Shown piece after piece: positions 26,398-33,985 of a stretch of DNA of 64,000 nucleotides. Source of the stretch: Kaistella carnis. GTDB taxonomy: Bacteria > Bacteroidota > Bacteroidia > Flavobacteriales > Weeksellaceae. A program made the position numbers and the translations under genes. Every line of letters starts with the position of its first letter. Position 1 is the stretch's first letter. The notes under the pieces are model-generated. The model was not told the DNA's origin. It did no database searches and was given only the letters and a program-made list of their open reading frames with translations. The DNA is taken from assembly GCF_003860585.1 (NCBI RefSeq), contig NZ_CP034159.1, positions 1,984,001 to 2,048,000 on the forward strand. Direction: 5' to 3'.

Positions 26398-26422
26398 CTG
26401 CTTTCCAAAATATGAAATTCCC

Positions 26423-26430
26423 TATATTTG
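26423..26430 (+). promoter_or_regulatory. -7 element for the AmgK-like kinase gene
   Basis: TATATTTG on the plus strand, 7 nt before ATG 26438; divergent from the xrtF promoter. Confidence 0.5.
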
Positions 26431-26437
26431 TAAACCT

Positions 26438-27460
26438 ATGACCAGCAAAACGGCACAACTTTTCTTAGAAGAATTTACGGGCGAAAAAGCACAGGAATTT
26501 TTCACATTGGCTCAAAGCGGATCTGCCCGCATTAATTTTGTGGGCAAAAGTGCCGGCCTGAAATATATCATTACCTACAACGAAAATATTGCGGAGAATG
26601 AAAGTTTTTATTATTTCTCTCAAATTTTTTCAGACCACGAAATACAGGCGCCAAAGGTTTTAAAAATCAGCGAAAACCGTACACTTTACATTCAGGAATT
26701 TCTGGGAAACCACACTTTATCTGAAATCATCGAAAAAGAAGGTCTTTCGGAACGGGTTAAAGTTTTAGTAAAAAAAACACTTCAGCAACTGGCGGACGCC
26801 CAAAGTAAAACCATTGATCTCATCGACTATTCAAAAACATTTGAATACAAAAAGTACGATGAACTACCGATCACCAACGATTTATTTTATTTCAAAAGTT
26901 TTATTGCAGATGTTTTAGAGATTCCCTATCACAAATCTAGCCTCCTTTTAGAGTTTAAAAAACTGGTTACGAAAATAGAAGATCTACAACCTACGGGGTT
27001 GATGATGCGTGATTTTCAGTCACGAAACATCATGGTGAATGATGAAGACAAGATCTTCTTTATCGATTACCAATCCGCGATGAAAGGCCCTTTGATCTAT
27101 GATGTCATCTCCTTTCTTTATCAGGCAAAGGCAAACTTTCCGCAGGATTTTAAAAATGAAATGTTGGATTATTATTTCTCTCTTTGGGAAGATCCAACAA
27201 TCGTTACACAACTAAAAAGGTCGGTGAAGCCCATTCAATTGATAAGATTTGTACAGGTCTTGGGAGCGTATGGTTTCCGCGGCTTAATTCAGCGGAAGCA
27301 ACATTTTATTTCCAGTCTGGACAAAGGGATTGAAAACCTTTACGCATTTTCAGAGTCATGGGAGGAGATGGAAGAATATCCGGAGTTGAAGAATTTAATT
27401 TTGCAATTGAAATCGGAAGAAATTAGAAGTAAAATTGAAATGATCATTGCGAAAAAGTAG
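26438..27460 (+). CDS. amgK: AmgK-like amino-sugar kinase (phosphotransferase fold)
   Basis: 340 residues with an aminoglycoside-phosphotransferase/kinase fold. The N-lobe shows FVGKSAGLKYIITYNENIAENESFYYFSQIF; the hinge TLYIQEFLGNHTLSEII; the catalytic loop GLMMRDFQSRNIMV (Asp and Asn, H-x-D variant MRDFQSRN); then the metal-binding IFFIDYQSAMKGPLIYDVISFL. AmgK phosphorylates the anomeric hydroxyl of N-acetylmuramic acid and GlcNAc recovered from cell wall. The MurU-like nucleotidyltransferase two genes downstream makes the AmgK assignment more likely than a generic kinase. First gene of a plus-strand cluster divergent from xrtF. Confidence 0.82.
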   Translation: MTSKTAQLFLEEFTGEKAQEFFTLAQSGSARINFVGKSAGLKYIITYNENIAENESFYYFSQIFSDHEIQAPKVLKISENRTLYIQEFLGNHTLSEIIEKEGLSERVKVLVKKTLQQLADAQSKTIDLIDYSKTFEYKKYDELPITNDLFYFKSFIADVLEIPYHKSSLLLEFKKLVTKIEDLQPTGLMMRDFQSRNIMVNDEDKIFFIDYQSAMKGPLIYDVISFLYQAKANFPQDFKNEMLDYYFSLWEDPTIVTQLKRSVKPIQLIRFVQVLGAYGFRGLIQRKQHFISSLDKGIENLYAFSESWEEMEEYPELKNLILQLKSEEIRSKIEMIIAKK

Positions 27461-27578
27461 AATAAACTTTTACAATTAAGTTTGAATTAAGAAGCTAAGT
27501 CTTCAAACATTAAAATTGATAGTTGTTAATGGTAAAAGTTCCAGTGGCCAATTTTAAAAATTTAATTTAAAATAAATC

Positions 27579-28004
27579 ATGAGTTTAAAAATAGAAATAC
27601 ACAGTTTCTCCTATAAAAAAGGAGGCATTCCAAAAGATAATTCCGGTAACGGCGGCGGCTTTGCCTTCGACTGTCGGGGCATATTAAATCCCGGTCGAGT
27701 TGAAGAATACAAAACCCAAACCGGTTGTGATATTGGTGTTCAGGATTATCTGGAAACTAAAACAGAGATGCCCAAATTTTTAGAATTGGTAAAAAGCATC
27801 ACCTCCATTAACATTGAAAATTATCTGGACAGAGGTTTTGAGAATCTACAAATTAATTTTGGATGCACCGGTGGACAACACCGTTCGGTTTACGCAGCGG
27901 AAAAAACAGCAGAATTCATCCGCGAGAAATATCCTCAGGCAACCGTCTTCCTGCAGCACGATGAGCAACCACAATTAAACTCCTCATTGATAAACGATCG
28001 TTAA
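27579..28004 (+). CDS. stand-alone RapZ C-terminal-domain protein
   Basis: 141 residues matching only the C-terminal half of RapZ, the RNase adaptor and glucosamine-6-phosphate sensor of enterobacteria. Signature pieces: GGGFAFDCRGILNPGR (E. coli VFDVRFLPNPHW equivalent), TGCDIGVQDYL, and GCTGGQHRSVYAAE at about residues 95-108, the pocket that in RapZ binds amino-sugar phosphate. The N-terminal Walker kinase domain is absent. It sits between the AmgK-like kinase and the MurU-like enzyme, 118 bp and 51 bp away, suggesting that it senses an amino-sugar intermediate of that pathway. Role inferred from the family and the context. Confidence 0.85.
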   Translation: MSLKIEIHSFSYKKGGIPKDNSGNGGGFAFDCRGILNPGRVEEYKTQTGCDIGVQDYLETKTEMPKFLELVKSITSINIENYLDRGFENLQINFGCTGGQHRSVYAAEKTAEFIREKYPQATVFLQHDEQPQLNSSLINDR

Positions 28005-28012
28005 TCGATCGT
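27994..28012. repeat. inverted repeat over the stop of the RapZ-like gene
   Basis: ACGATCG (27994-28000) and CGATCGT (28006-28012) around TTAAT; the TAA stop at 28002-28004 lies in the loop. Each arm is itself almost palindromic. No T run follows, so it is not a typical terminator. Confidence 0.4.
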
Positions 28013-28055
28013 GATTAAGATCAATTAGAAACCCTCAATTATCTTCGATAATATT

Positions 28056-28769
28056 ATGAAAGCACTCATCTTCGCAGCCGGAAAAGGAACGCGGCTGAAA
28101 CCATTTACAGATCATCATCCGAAAGCCTTGGCGGTCGTGAATGAAGTTCCTTTGCTGGAAAGAAATATTAAATATTTACAAAGTTTTGGAATCAATGATT
28201 TCGTGATTAATATTCATCATTTTGGAGAGCAGATCGTAGAATTCCTTAAAAAGAATGATAATTTCAATTCCAATATCGAAATTTCAGATGAGAAAAATCA
28301 ACTTTTAGAAACGGGTGGTGGATTGGTTTTTGCAAGAAAATTTCTTGACCATGGCGAAGATTTTCTGATTATGAACGCTGATATTTTAACAGATCTGGAT
28401 TTAAATTATTTTGTGGAATATCATCGGGAAAAAAAAGATTTCGCTACTTTAGCAGTCTCCGATCGTAAAAGCTCCAGAAAACTGCTTTTCAATCCCGAAA
28501 TGATTTTGAAAGGTTGGCTGAATGTTGAAAGTGGCGAGCAAAGACTTGCAGAATTTAACAAAGGATTTAAACCATTGGCTTTTAGCGGAATTCACTGTAT
28601 CAATCCTGAAATTTTCCGAAAGATCAAAAGAAGCGGAAAATTTTCAATCATGGAAGAGTATCTTGATTTAATGAGCTACGAAAGTATACGCGGATATGAA
28701 CATTCAGCAACCATCGTGGATGTCGGAAGACCTGAATCGATTTTGGAAGCTGAAAAAATTTTTAAATAA
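28056..28769 (+). CDS. murU: MurU-like sugar-1-phosphate nucleotidyltransferase
   Basis: 237 residues. The start MKALIFAAGKGTRLKPFTDHHPKAL is the NTP-transferase signature with the G-x-G-T-R-x-K loop; FLIMNADILTDLDLNYF carries the metal-binding Asp; TGGGLVFARK and FSGIHCINPEIFRKI complete the fold. MurU adds UMP to MurNAc-1-phosphate, returning wall sugars to UDP-MurNAc and bypassing MurA. The length and the kinase neighbour support MurU over RfbA/GlmU-type enzymes. The LOG-family gene begins 3 bp after its stop. Confidence 0.85.
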   Translation: MKALIFAAGKGTRLKPFTDHHPKALAVVNEVPLLERNIKYLQSFGINDFVINIHHFGEQIVEFLKKNDNFNSNIEISDEKNQLLETGGGLVFARKFLDHGEDFLIMNADILTDLDLNYFVEYHREKKDFATLAVSDRKSSRKLLFNPEMILKGWLNVESGEQRLAEFNKGFKPLAFSGIHCINPEIFRKIKRSGKFSIMEEYLDLMSYESIRGYEHSATIVDVGRPESILEAEKIFK

Positions 28770-28772
28770 ACA

Positions 28773-29531
28773 ATGAGCAAAATAAGCAGAGGCAAAGGAA
28801 CTACAAAACTTGCCGCAGGAAACACCTTCGAAATCGACCAGAAAGTTCAAAATTCTTTTAAAGAAAAAACCTGGGATGAAACCGTAACCAAAGACAGCTG
28901 GATGGTTTTTAAAATCATGGCAGAATTCGTAGATGGGTATGAGAAAATGGCAAAAATTGGTCCCTGCGTTTCACTTTTTGGCTCCGCAAGATTACAGGAA
29001 GATGATGACCGATATAAACTTGCCGTAGAAATCGCCGAAAAGATCACAGAAATTGGCTTCGGTATCATTACCGGCGGTGGCCCCGGAATTATGGAAGCCG
29101 GAAACAGAGGTGCTCATCAAGGAGGAGGAAAATCGATCGGACTGAATATCGATTTGCCTTTCGAACAACATTTTAATCCATATATTGACAAAGGATACAG
29201 CATCGATTTCGATTATTTCTTTGTAAGAAAAGTCATGTTCGTGAAATATTCGCAAGGATTCATCGTAATGCCGGGCGGCTTTGGAACGCTGGATGAGTTA
29301 ACGGAAGCGCTTACTTTAATTCAAACCAATAAAATCGGCAGATTCCCTATCGTTTTGGTGGGATCAAAATTCTGGTCTGGCCTGTTAGATTGGTTTAAAG
29401 GAACTCTGGTAGAAAACGGCATGATCGCGGAGACTGATCTTGAGCTTTTCAGAGTGGTAGATACTGCGGACGAAGCGGTCGCTCACATTAAAGCTTTCTA
29501 CGATAAATACTCGGTTAACGTAAACTTTTAG
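28773..29531 (+). CDS. LOG-family protein (nucleotide phosphoribohydrolase-like)
   Basis: 252 residues. The catalytic motif PGGFGTLDELTEAL and the upstream GGGPGIMEAGNRGAHQGGGKSIGLNI identify the lysine-decarboxylase-like/LOG (TIGR00730) family, members of which hydrolyse nucleoside 5'-monophosphates to a base and ribose 5-phosphate; in plants and pathogens this makes cytokinins. The N-terminal 60 residues (KTWDETVTKDSWMVFKIMAEF) are an extension typical of the longer type II LOGs. Starts 3 bp after murU, so it is likely co-translated. Substrate in bacteria uncertain. Confidence 0.9.
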   Translation: MSKISRGKGTTKLAAGNTFEIDQKVQNSFKEKTWDETVTKDSWMVFKIMAEFVDGYEKMAKIGPCVSLFGSARLQEDDDRYKLAVEIAEKITEIGFGIITGGGPGIMEAGNRGAHQGGGKSIGLNIDLPFEQHFNPYIDKGYSIDFDYFFVRKVMFVKYSQGFIVMPGGFGTLDELTEALTLIQTNKIGRFPIVLVGSKFWSGLLDWFKGTLVENGMIAETDLELFRVVDTADEAVAHIKAFYDKYSVNVNF

Positions 29532-29571
29532 TTGGCATTATATTTGAGCTAACCCAATATAAATTAGGGAG

Positions 29572-30039
29572 ATGAAAAAATTTTTATATAGTTTATCTAT
29601 TTTTGCTTTGATAATGATGAGTTTTGCTGCTGCAGAATTTTACTCCTCAATGACAAAAGTTGACTATCTTGAAGGAAGTAAAACATTGAAGTTTACGACC
29701 AAAATGAATACTTCACATATATCAGATGCGATTAAAATAAATCCAAATACTGCGGGTTTTGAAGCGGAAGTTAAAAAGTATGTGAACAATAATTTCGACT
29801 TATATGTAAATGGAAGTGCCAAGACACTCACTTTTACAGGAAGTCAGGTAAATGGGGAATCAGTATGGGTTTATTTTGAAGCGGGCGGCGTTACCGACAT
29901 CAATTCAATTAAAATTAAAAATACCATTTTATTAAGTACTTTCCCGAAACAGTTTAACTTGGTGAATATTGCTTACAAAGGTGCTCAGAAAACCATGAAT
30001 TTTCAAAGAGGGAAAGAGGTAAATGAGGTTAATTTCTAA
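29572..30039 (+). CDS. DUF6702 family exported protein
   Basis: 155 residues. Signal peptide MKKFLYSLSIFALIMMSFAAA, then FYSSMTKVDYLEGSKTLKFTTKM and, later, NNNFDLYVNGSAKTLTFTG, VWVYFEAGGVTDINSIKIKNTILLSTF and FNLVNIAYKGAQKTMNFQRG. This layout (HKFYVS-like start, VNGK turn, late NTLLxDxF strand, terminal NF) is that of DUF6702 proteins I know from Flavobacteriia, all of unknown function. The LOG-family gene is 40 bp upstream on the same strand. A terminator follows at 30071. Confidence 0.78.
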   Translation: MKKFLYSLSIFALIMMSFAAAEFYSSMTKVDYLEGSKTLKFTTKMNTSHISDAIKINPNTAGFEAEVKKYVNNNFDLYVNGSAKTLTFTGSQVNGESVWVYFEAGGVTDINSIKIKNTILLSTFPKQFNLVNIAYKGAQKTMNFQRGKEVNEVNF

Positions 30040-30070
30040 CCGTACCTTTTATAACAACTATAAGAAAACA

Positions 30071-30101
30071 AAATCCGTCTCATCAATTGAGGCGGATTTT
30101 T
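30071..30101 (+). terminator. intrinsic terminator after DUF6702 gene
   Basis: 12-bp stem 30071-30082 / 30088-30099 (AAATCCGTCTCA with one G-U pair), loop TCAAT, then a T run. Confidence 0.88.
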
Positions 30102-30151
30102 ATTTGAAATACACGAATGTATTTCGCCAAACAATTATAAAAAAATACTAC

Positions 30152-30481
30152 TTATCGGTTATTCAGTTGCTGCATTCCTTCGGAAGAAACCATATCGTAA
30201 TTCCAGGCGGGTTCAAAGACGAGATTGATTTCCACTTCATGTCCGGGCAGTTCTTTTTCCAAAACATTTTTAACTCCGGTTTGAATGGCGTCGCCCATTG
30301 GGCAATGTGGTGTGGTTAAAGTCATGGTAACTTTAATGATGGTATCATCTATTATTTCAACATCGTAGACCAAACCCAGATCAACAATATTGACCATCAA
30401 TTCAGGATCTATAACTTCGTACAACGCCATTTCTGTGCGGCTTATTTTATCGTAATTTTTATCGGTAGAATCGAGTATCAT
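30152..30481 (-). CDS. SufT/PaaD-like MIP18-family Fe-S maturation protein
   Basis: 109 residues. The MIP18 (DUF59) core reads TEMALYEVIDPELMVNIVDLGLVYDVEI and TMTLTTPHCPMGDAIQTGV, containing the conserved Cys that matures Fe-S clusters in cytoplasmic targets. Short metal-sulfur assembly factors of this size act with the SUF system. The gene starts 4 bp inside the end of the heme-copper-oxidase-like gene, so it is the last gene of the stress locus. Its place beside a di-iron Fe-S repair protein agrees with a role in rebuilding damaged clusters. Family call sure, role inferred. Confidence 0.9.
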   Translation of the reverse strand: MILDSTDKNYDKISRTEMALYEVIDPELMVNIVDLGLVYDVEIIDDTIIKVTMTLTTPHCPMGDAIQTGVKNVLEKELPGHEVEINLVFEPAWNYDMVSSEGMQQLNNR

Positions 30482-31743
30482 GATTTGTTATTTCTTTTGT
30501 GTAACAATAATTTAAAGACATTCACATTGTATAAAACGGCGACTGCAACCCACAATATCGCACCAATTCTGATGATGATTACCTGTTGTAGAATAATTCC
30601 CGAGGCAAACACCAAAAAGGCAGCGATGAAAATTCTGAATTGCCAAACGGTGAGTTTCTCGCTGTACAAATCTTTTGGAAGTGGAACTTTCACTTTTCCG
30701 GAAAGATTTTTATAATGGTCATTCCAAATAATAAAAGGCAGGGTTTTAAAGGTTTTTCCTAAAATAATGCTGGTAATCCAGCCCATAAACAAAAGTGTTC
30801 CATAAAGCATGGTCCAGCGATAACCACTGGAAAAATAGACGGCAGGCAAAAGTAAGATAGAAATCACCAAGGCTAAAAAAGAAAGAAAAGCGTGTTTCAT
30901 CAACAACTCTACTCTTTTCCTTAAACGGTTTTTGAAATTGTCATATAAATACAACAACCAAAAAACCACTCCGATTAAAACAATCGCTGCGTAAATTAAA
31001 ACTCGGACGCTTACTCCGATAAAATAACCATCAACAAGGAAAAGAATAAGTCCAAGATTCTGAAAAATAAAAGCCCAGTTTAATAAATAGTCTTTCTTCG
31101 ATTTCCCCAATAAAAACATCGGAACTAATTTGGAACTAACGCCGGTAATTAGCTGTAAGAACCAACCCGCAATTCCCGCATGAGAATGGAGTTTTAATAT
31201 TTCTAAATGACTTTGTTTAAAGAAAGGAAATTTTAAATTAATTGCCAGCAACAAACCGACAATTACCGTAAACAAAAGCCAAATCGCCGAACTGACCAGA
31301 AAGAGTTTTTGAATCGAATATTTATTAAAAATTCTAGTCGTTTTCAAAACATTGAATAAATAGAGCGCCGCTGATATCACAATTAAGGAACCACCAGCAA
31401 TCATCACCCACCCTACGGTTAGATTCCAGAAATTGGTCGTGAGTAAAATCATTCCCAAAGTCAAAGTATACCAAACAAAAGATGCCATTTTTTCACTGTA
31501 CAGATCCTGTTCGCATATAACAGGTAACAGCTGATGAGCCGCTCCCAAAATGATCATTGTTCCCCAACCTAAAGCTGCGACATGAACAATGGTCAATAAA
31601 TGCGGTGTAAAATAATGACGCGTAAATGATTCGGGGCTGAAAACCATCAACACACATAGAACAAAAAACATGACCGCTCCTGTTGCATAAAACGGAAGTA
31701 CAGCGCGATTTCCAGGGGCTTTTCCGATACTAATTTGTGCCAT
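30478..31743 (-). CDS. heme-copper-oxidase subunit I-like membrane protein
   Basis: 421 residues and about 12 transmembrane helices. His-rich helix signatures include HYFTPHLLTIVHVAALGWG followed by GAAHQLLPV, and KLHSHAGIAGWFLQLITG, reminiscent of the CcoN/NorB/NnrS superfamily where such His residues bind heme. I do not see the WxxHNAV-like copper-site motif of true oxidases, so it is probably a heme protein of the NO-response type rather than an oxidase. It abuts the DUF2249 gene (0 bp gap) and overlaps the SufT-like gene by 4 bp. Best read as part of nitrosative stress defence. Confidence 0.65.
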   Translation of the reverse strand: MAQISIGKAPGNRAVLPFYATGAVMFFVLCVLMVFSPESFTRHYFTPHLLTIVHVAALGWGTMIILGAAHQLLPVICEQDLYSEKMASFVWYTLTLGMILLTTNFWNLTVGWVMIAGGSLIVISAALYLFNVLKTTRIFNKYSIQKLFLVSSAIWLLFTVIVGLLLAINLKFPFFKQSHLEILKLHSHAGIAGWFLQLITGVSSKLVPMFLLGKSKKDYLLNWAFIFQNLGLILFLVDGYFIGVSVRVLIYAAIVLIGVVFWLLYLYDNFKNRLRKRVELLMKHAFLSFLALVISILLLPAVYFSSGYRWTMLYGTLLFMGWITSIILGKTFKTLPFIIWNDHYKNLSGKVKVPLPKDLYSEKLTVWQFRIFIAAFLVFASGIILQQVIIIRIGAILWVAVAVLYNVNVFKLLLHKRNNKS

Positions 31744-32577
31744 TTATTTTTTAAAAATCAACATTTTCACGTTCCCTTCTTCTCTATTATTAATGTGAAC
31801 TTGGTAATTTTTATCCGCAAGTTCTTCCAGTAAATAAACCGGGACTCTTTTGTGATTGATATACAAAGCATGACCAACAGGAAGTTCTTCTAACTCCGCA
31901 AGAATCAATTGCATTGGTCCGGGCATTTCGAGTTCGCGAACATCGATTTCTTTGGTTTGGTCTTTGGTAAAATGACTGCAAATTGCCGCGAAACTTTCTT
32001 CATCATTCATCTGCAATTTTTCCTCCGCAGTTTCTGATGATTGACTTGCTTCTTTTTCTTTTTTCAAAAAGTAGGTATAGAACTCTTTATCACTAAAGGT
32101 TTCTACAAAAGTATCTTCAGCTTTTTCCTGTTTTAAAAGGTGAATTAAAGGCGTCGGCACAAAATTATTAATGATACAGAGAATTTTCCCGGGCTGCGTG
32201 GTTTTGAAACGTCCCAGAATCTCCTTTAAAGGATCTGCACCATTATCAATAATAGGTCGAACATCATAAAAGTCGATGTCGGATTTATTTGCCTGTTGCA
32301 ACCACGTGGGTTTCGGTTCTGAAATTGTTTCTTCTTTCGTGGAAGTTTCTTGTTTAAAAGTAAAACCAAGCGGTAAAAGAACGCGCTTGAATTCCTCTAC
32401 AGTTGTTCCGCCCATCTTCGCAGCTTCGCCGATTGTAACTCGCGAGGCCATAATTTTCCGGAGGATTGGATTCTTTAATTTTTCTAAAGGTTTTGCCAAA
32501 GAAGCAATCGCATCTATACTTTTCGGATTGGCTTTTATCAATTCAGAAATTTTCGTTTTAGCCGTAATATCTTCCAT
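31744..32577 (-). CDS. DUF2249 domain protein with N-terminal DUF1858-like domain
   Basis: 277 residues. Residues about 1-90 (MEDITAKTKISELIKANPKSI, GEAAKMGGTTVEEFKRVL) look like DUF1858, a small helical domain of hybrid-cluster and Fe-S proteins. Two DUF2249-like units follow: SDIDFYDVRPIIDNGADPL...ILCIINNFVPTPLIHLL, and KEIDVRELEMPGPMQLILAE...GHALYINHKRVPVYLLEEL, separated by a charged linker. DUF2249 is a TusA-like fold that tracks with nitric-oxide and di-iron repair genes. Directly abuts the heme-copper-oxidase-like gene. Function not established. Confidence 0.8.
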   Translation of the reverse strand: MEDITAKTKISELIKANPKSIDAIASLAKPLEKLKNPILRKIMASRVTIGEAAKMGGTTVEEFKRVLLPLGFTFKQETSTKEETISEPKPTWLQQANKSDIDFYDVRPIIDNGADPLKEILGRFKTTQPGKILCIINNFVPTPLIHLLKQEKAEDTFVETFSDKEFYTYFLKKEKEASQSSETAEEKLQMNDEESFAAICSHFTKDQTKEIDVRELEMPGPMQLILAELEELPVGHALYINHKRVPVYLLEELADKNYQVHINNREEGNVKMLIFKK

Positions 32578-32627
32578 AATTTGATTAGGTATTTAAAGGA
32601 AAAAACTGCAGACATTTTTTAACTTTT

Positions 32628-32635
32628 CAAATTTA
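32628..32635 (-). promoter_or_regulatory. candidate -7 element for the DUF2249/heme-copper-like/SufT genes
   Basis: TAAATTTG on the minus strand in the 229-bp gap after the repair protein gene, about 50 nt before the DUF2249 start. No TTG at usual spacing. Confidence 0.35.
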
Positions 32636-32806
32636 AACATCTCATTAGTCTGCTGTAATTTCCTTTATAAATGTGCGTTTTTCTACCTACTTACACTTTT
32701 TAATGCAGAGGCTTGAACATTCGTGTGATTTTGTAAAATCTTAATTTCACATCTCAAATTTCGCAATGAAAATTGCTTTTATTCCAAATAGCGCATCCTC
32801 ACTTTT

Positions 32807-33931
32807 CTAATTCAATAGCACCAGTTCTGCATCTAAGAGAACTGCTTTCGGGAAAAGAATAATATTTTCTAACCGAATATGGGTTTGCACTTCATTTTCG
32901 AATTCTTTCATTTTTTGAAACAGATATTGATAAGAACTGCAAGCATCGGTCGGAAGAGTGTAATCGCCTGTCAATATTCTGAAGAATGATAAATCTGCAA
33001 GGGCAACTTCGTGGTCTTTCTTGAGCAGATTGATAGGTTCTTCTAATGAACCCATTTTATAGGTAATTTCTGTGGCTGCATTTGCTTTTTTTGAAACCAT
33101 CTGCTTAATCACAGGGAATAATACTTTTTCCTCTCTTGCGATATTGTCTAATAAATCCTGTAAGAAATGATACATGACGGTAGAAACTCTGTTTAATTCC
33201 GGATGATTATCACCGTGATGTTCGGCTATTTTTATAGCCAGATCATTCAGATTTTCTGCATTGTCTTTAATATAACGGTGATGGGTATTTGCGATATAAT
33301 CTACCAGAAAATCGAGTTCCCATTTATCGTAATCGTAAGTTGGAGATTTTGTATCGCTGTCATTTTTCGAAGAACTGCACTGAAACTGAACCCCTTTGGC
33401 TTTCAGCATTTCGGCTTTTTTAATATCTTTTTCAGGGAGTGAGTCTGTGTTTTCAGTGAGTGGATTTTTGGTGATCTGCACTTCAAAAACTTCCGGACCC
33501 TGTTGTAAATATTCCCACGTAAATATATCTCCTCTTTCCGCGATTAATTCATAATAAAGCGGCTTTGGATCATGATCATTTTCAATAATAAAACGGTCGC
33601 CGGGTTGTAAAGCATCAAAATATTTAAAAATAGTTGGGTGTTTAAACTTCGGTTCTATGGTGGTCACTATTAATCTTTCGACCTCTTTTTGTTCTTCTAA
33701 AAGATTTTTACAAATTTTTACAATAAACCATTCAGGGCCTTTTTGCAAGTATTCCCAAGTAAAAATGTTTCCCCGCTCCCCGATCAACTCGTAATAAAGT
33801 GGTTTTGGATCGTGGTCATTTTCAATCACGAATTCTTCGCCGGGCTGCAAAGCATCAAAATATTTAAAAATAGTAGGATGTTTCATTCGAGGTTCTAATT
33901 TCGTCACATCTAAAGTTTCTATTGTCGCCAT
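32807..33931 (-). CDS. hemerythrin-type Fe-S repair (RIC/YtfE-like) protein with two N-terminal DUF2249 domains
   Basis: 374 residues. Residues about 1-80 and 81-160 are tandem DUF2249 units, each with KHPTIFKYFDALQPG, ENDHDPKPLYYEL and IFTWEYLQ. A Cys-containing linker follows (KGVQFQCSSS). Residues about 200-374 are a four-helix hemerythrin-like domain: FLVDYIANTHHRYIKD, AEHHGDNHPEL, IAREEKVLFPVI, LLKKDHEVALADLSFF and VQTHIRLENIILFPKA supply the His/Glu di-iron ligands of RIC (ScdA/YtfE/DnrN) proteins, which restore Fe-S clusters after NO or oxidative damage. The usual RIC N-terminal domain (DUF542) is replaced by the DUF2249 pair. Lies 54 bp after the Rrf2-regulator gene. Confidence 0.9.
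   Translation of the reverse strand: MATIETLDVTKLEPRMKHPTIFKYFDALQPGEEFVIENDHDPKPLYYELIGERGNIFTWEYLQKGPEWFIVKICKNLLEEQKEVERLIVTTIEPKFKHPTIFKYFDALQPGDRFIIENDHDPKPLYYELIAERGDIFTWEYLQQGPEVFEVQITKNPLTENTDSLPEKDIKKAEMLKAKGVQFQCSSSKNDSDTKSPTYDYDKWELDFLVDYIANTHHRYIKDNAENLNDLAIKIAEHHGDNHPELNRVSTVMYHFLQDLLDNIAREEKVLFPVIKQMVSKKANAATEITYKMGSLEEPINLLKKDHEVALADLSFFRILTGDYTLPTDACSSYQYLFQKMKEFENEVQTHIRLENIILFPKAVLLDAELVLLN
33480..33920 (-). repeat. 240-bp tandem duplication inside the repair gene
   Basis: The two DUF2249 units are offset by exactly 240 bp (80 codons). For example the stretch 33609-33634 is identical to 33849-33874, and the flanking bases are similar but diverged. It reads as an in-frame internal duplication. 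Confidence 0.85.
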
Positions 33932-33985
33932 TTTTAATAATTTTTAGTTAAATTTTATTGATAATTCAAGTACAATAATTGCTAT

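Noticed and set aside
25424..26408. A PEP-CTERM-like exosortase target in the window
   Set aside because: No exported protein here ends in a motif-helix-basic tail, so the target lies elsewhere.
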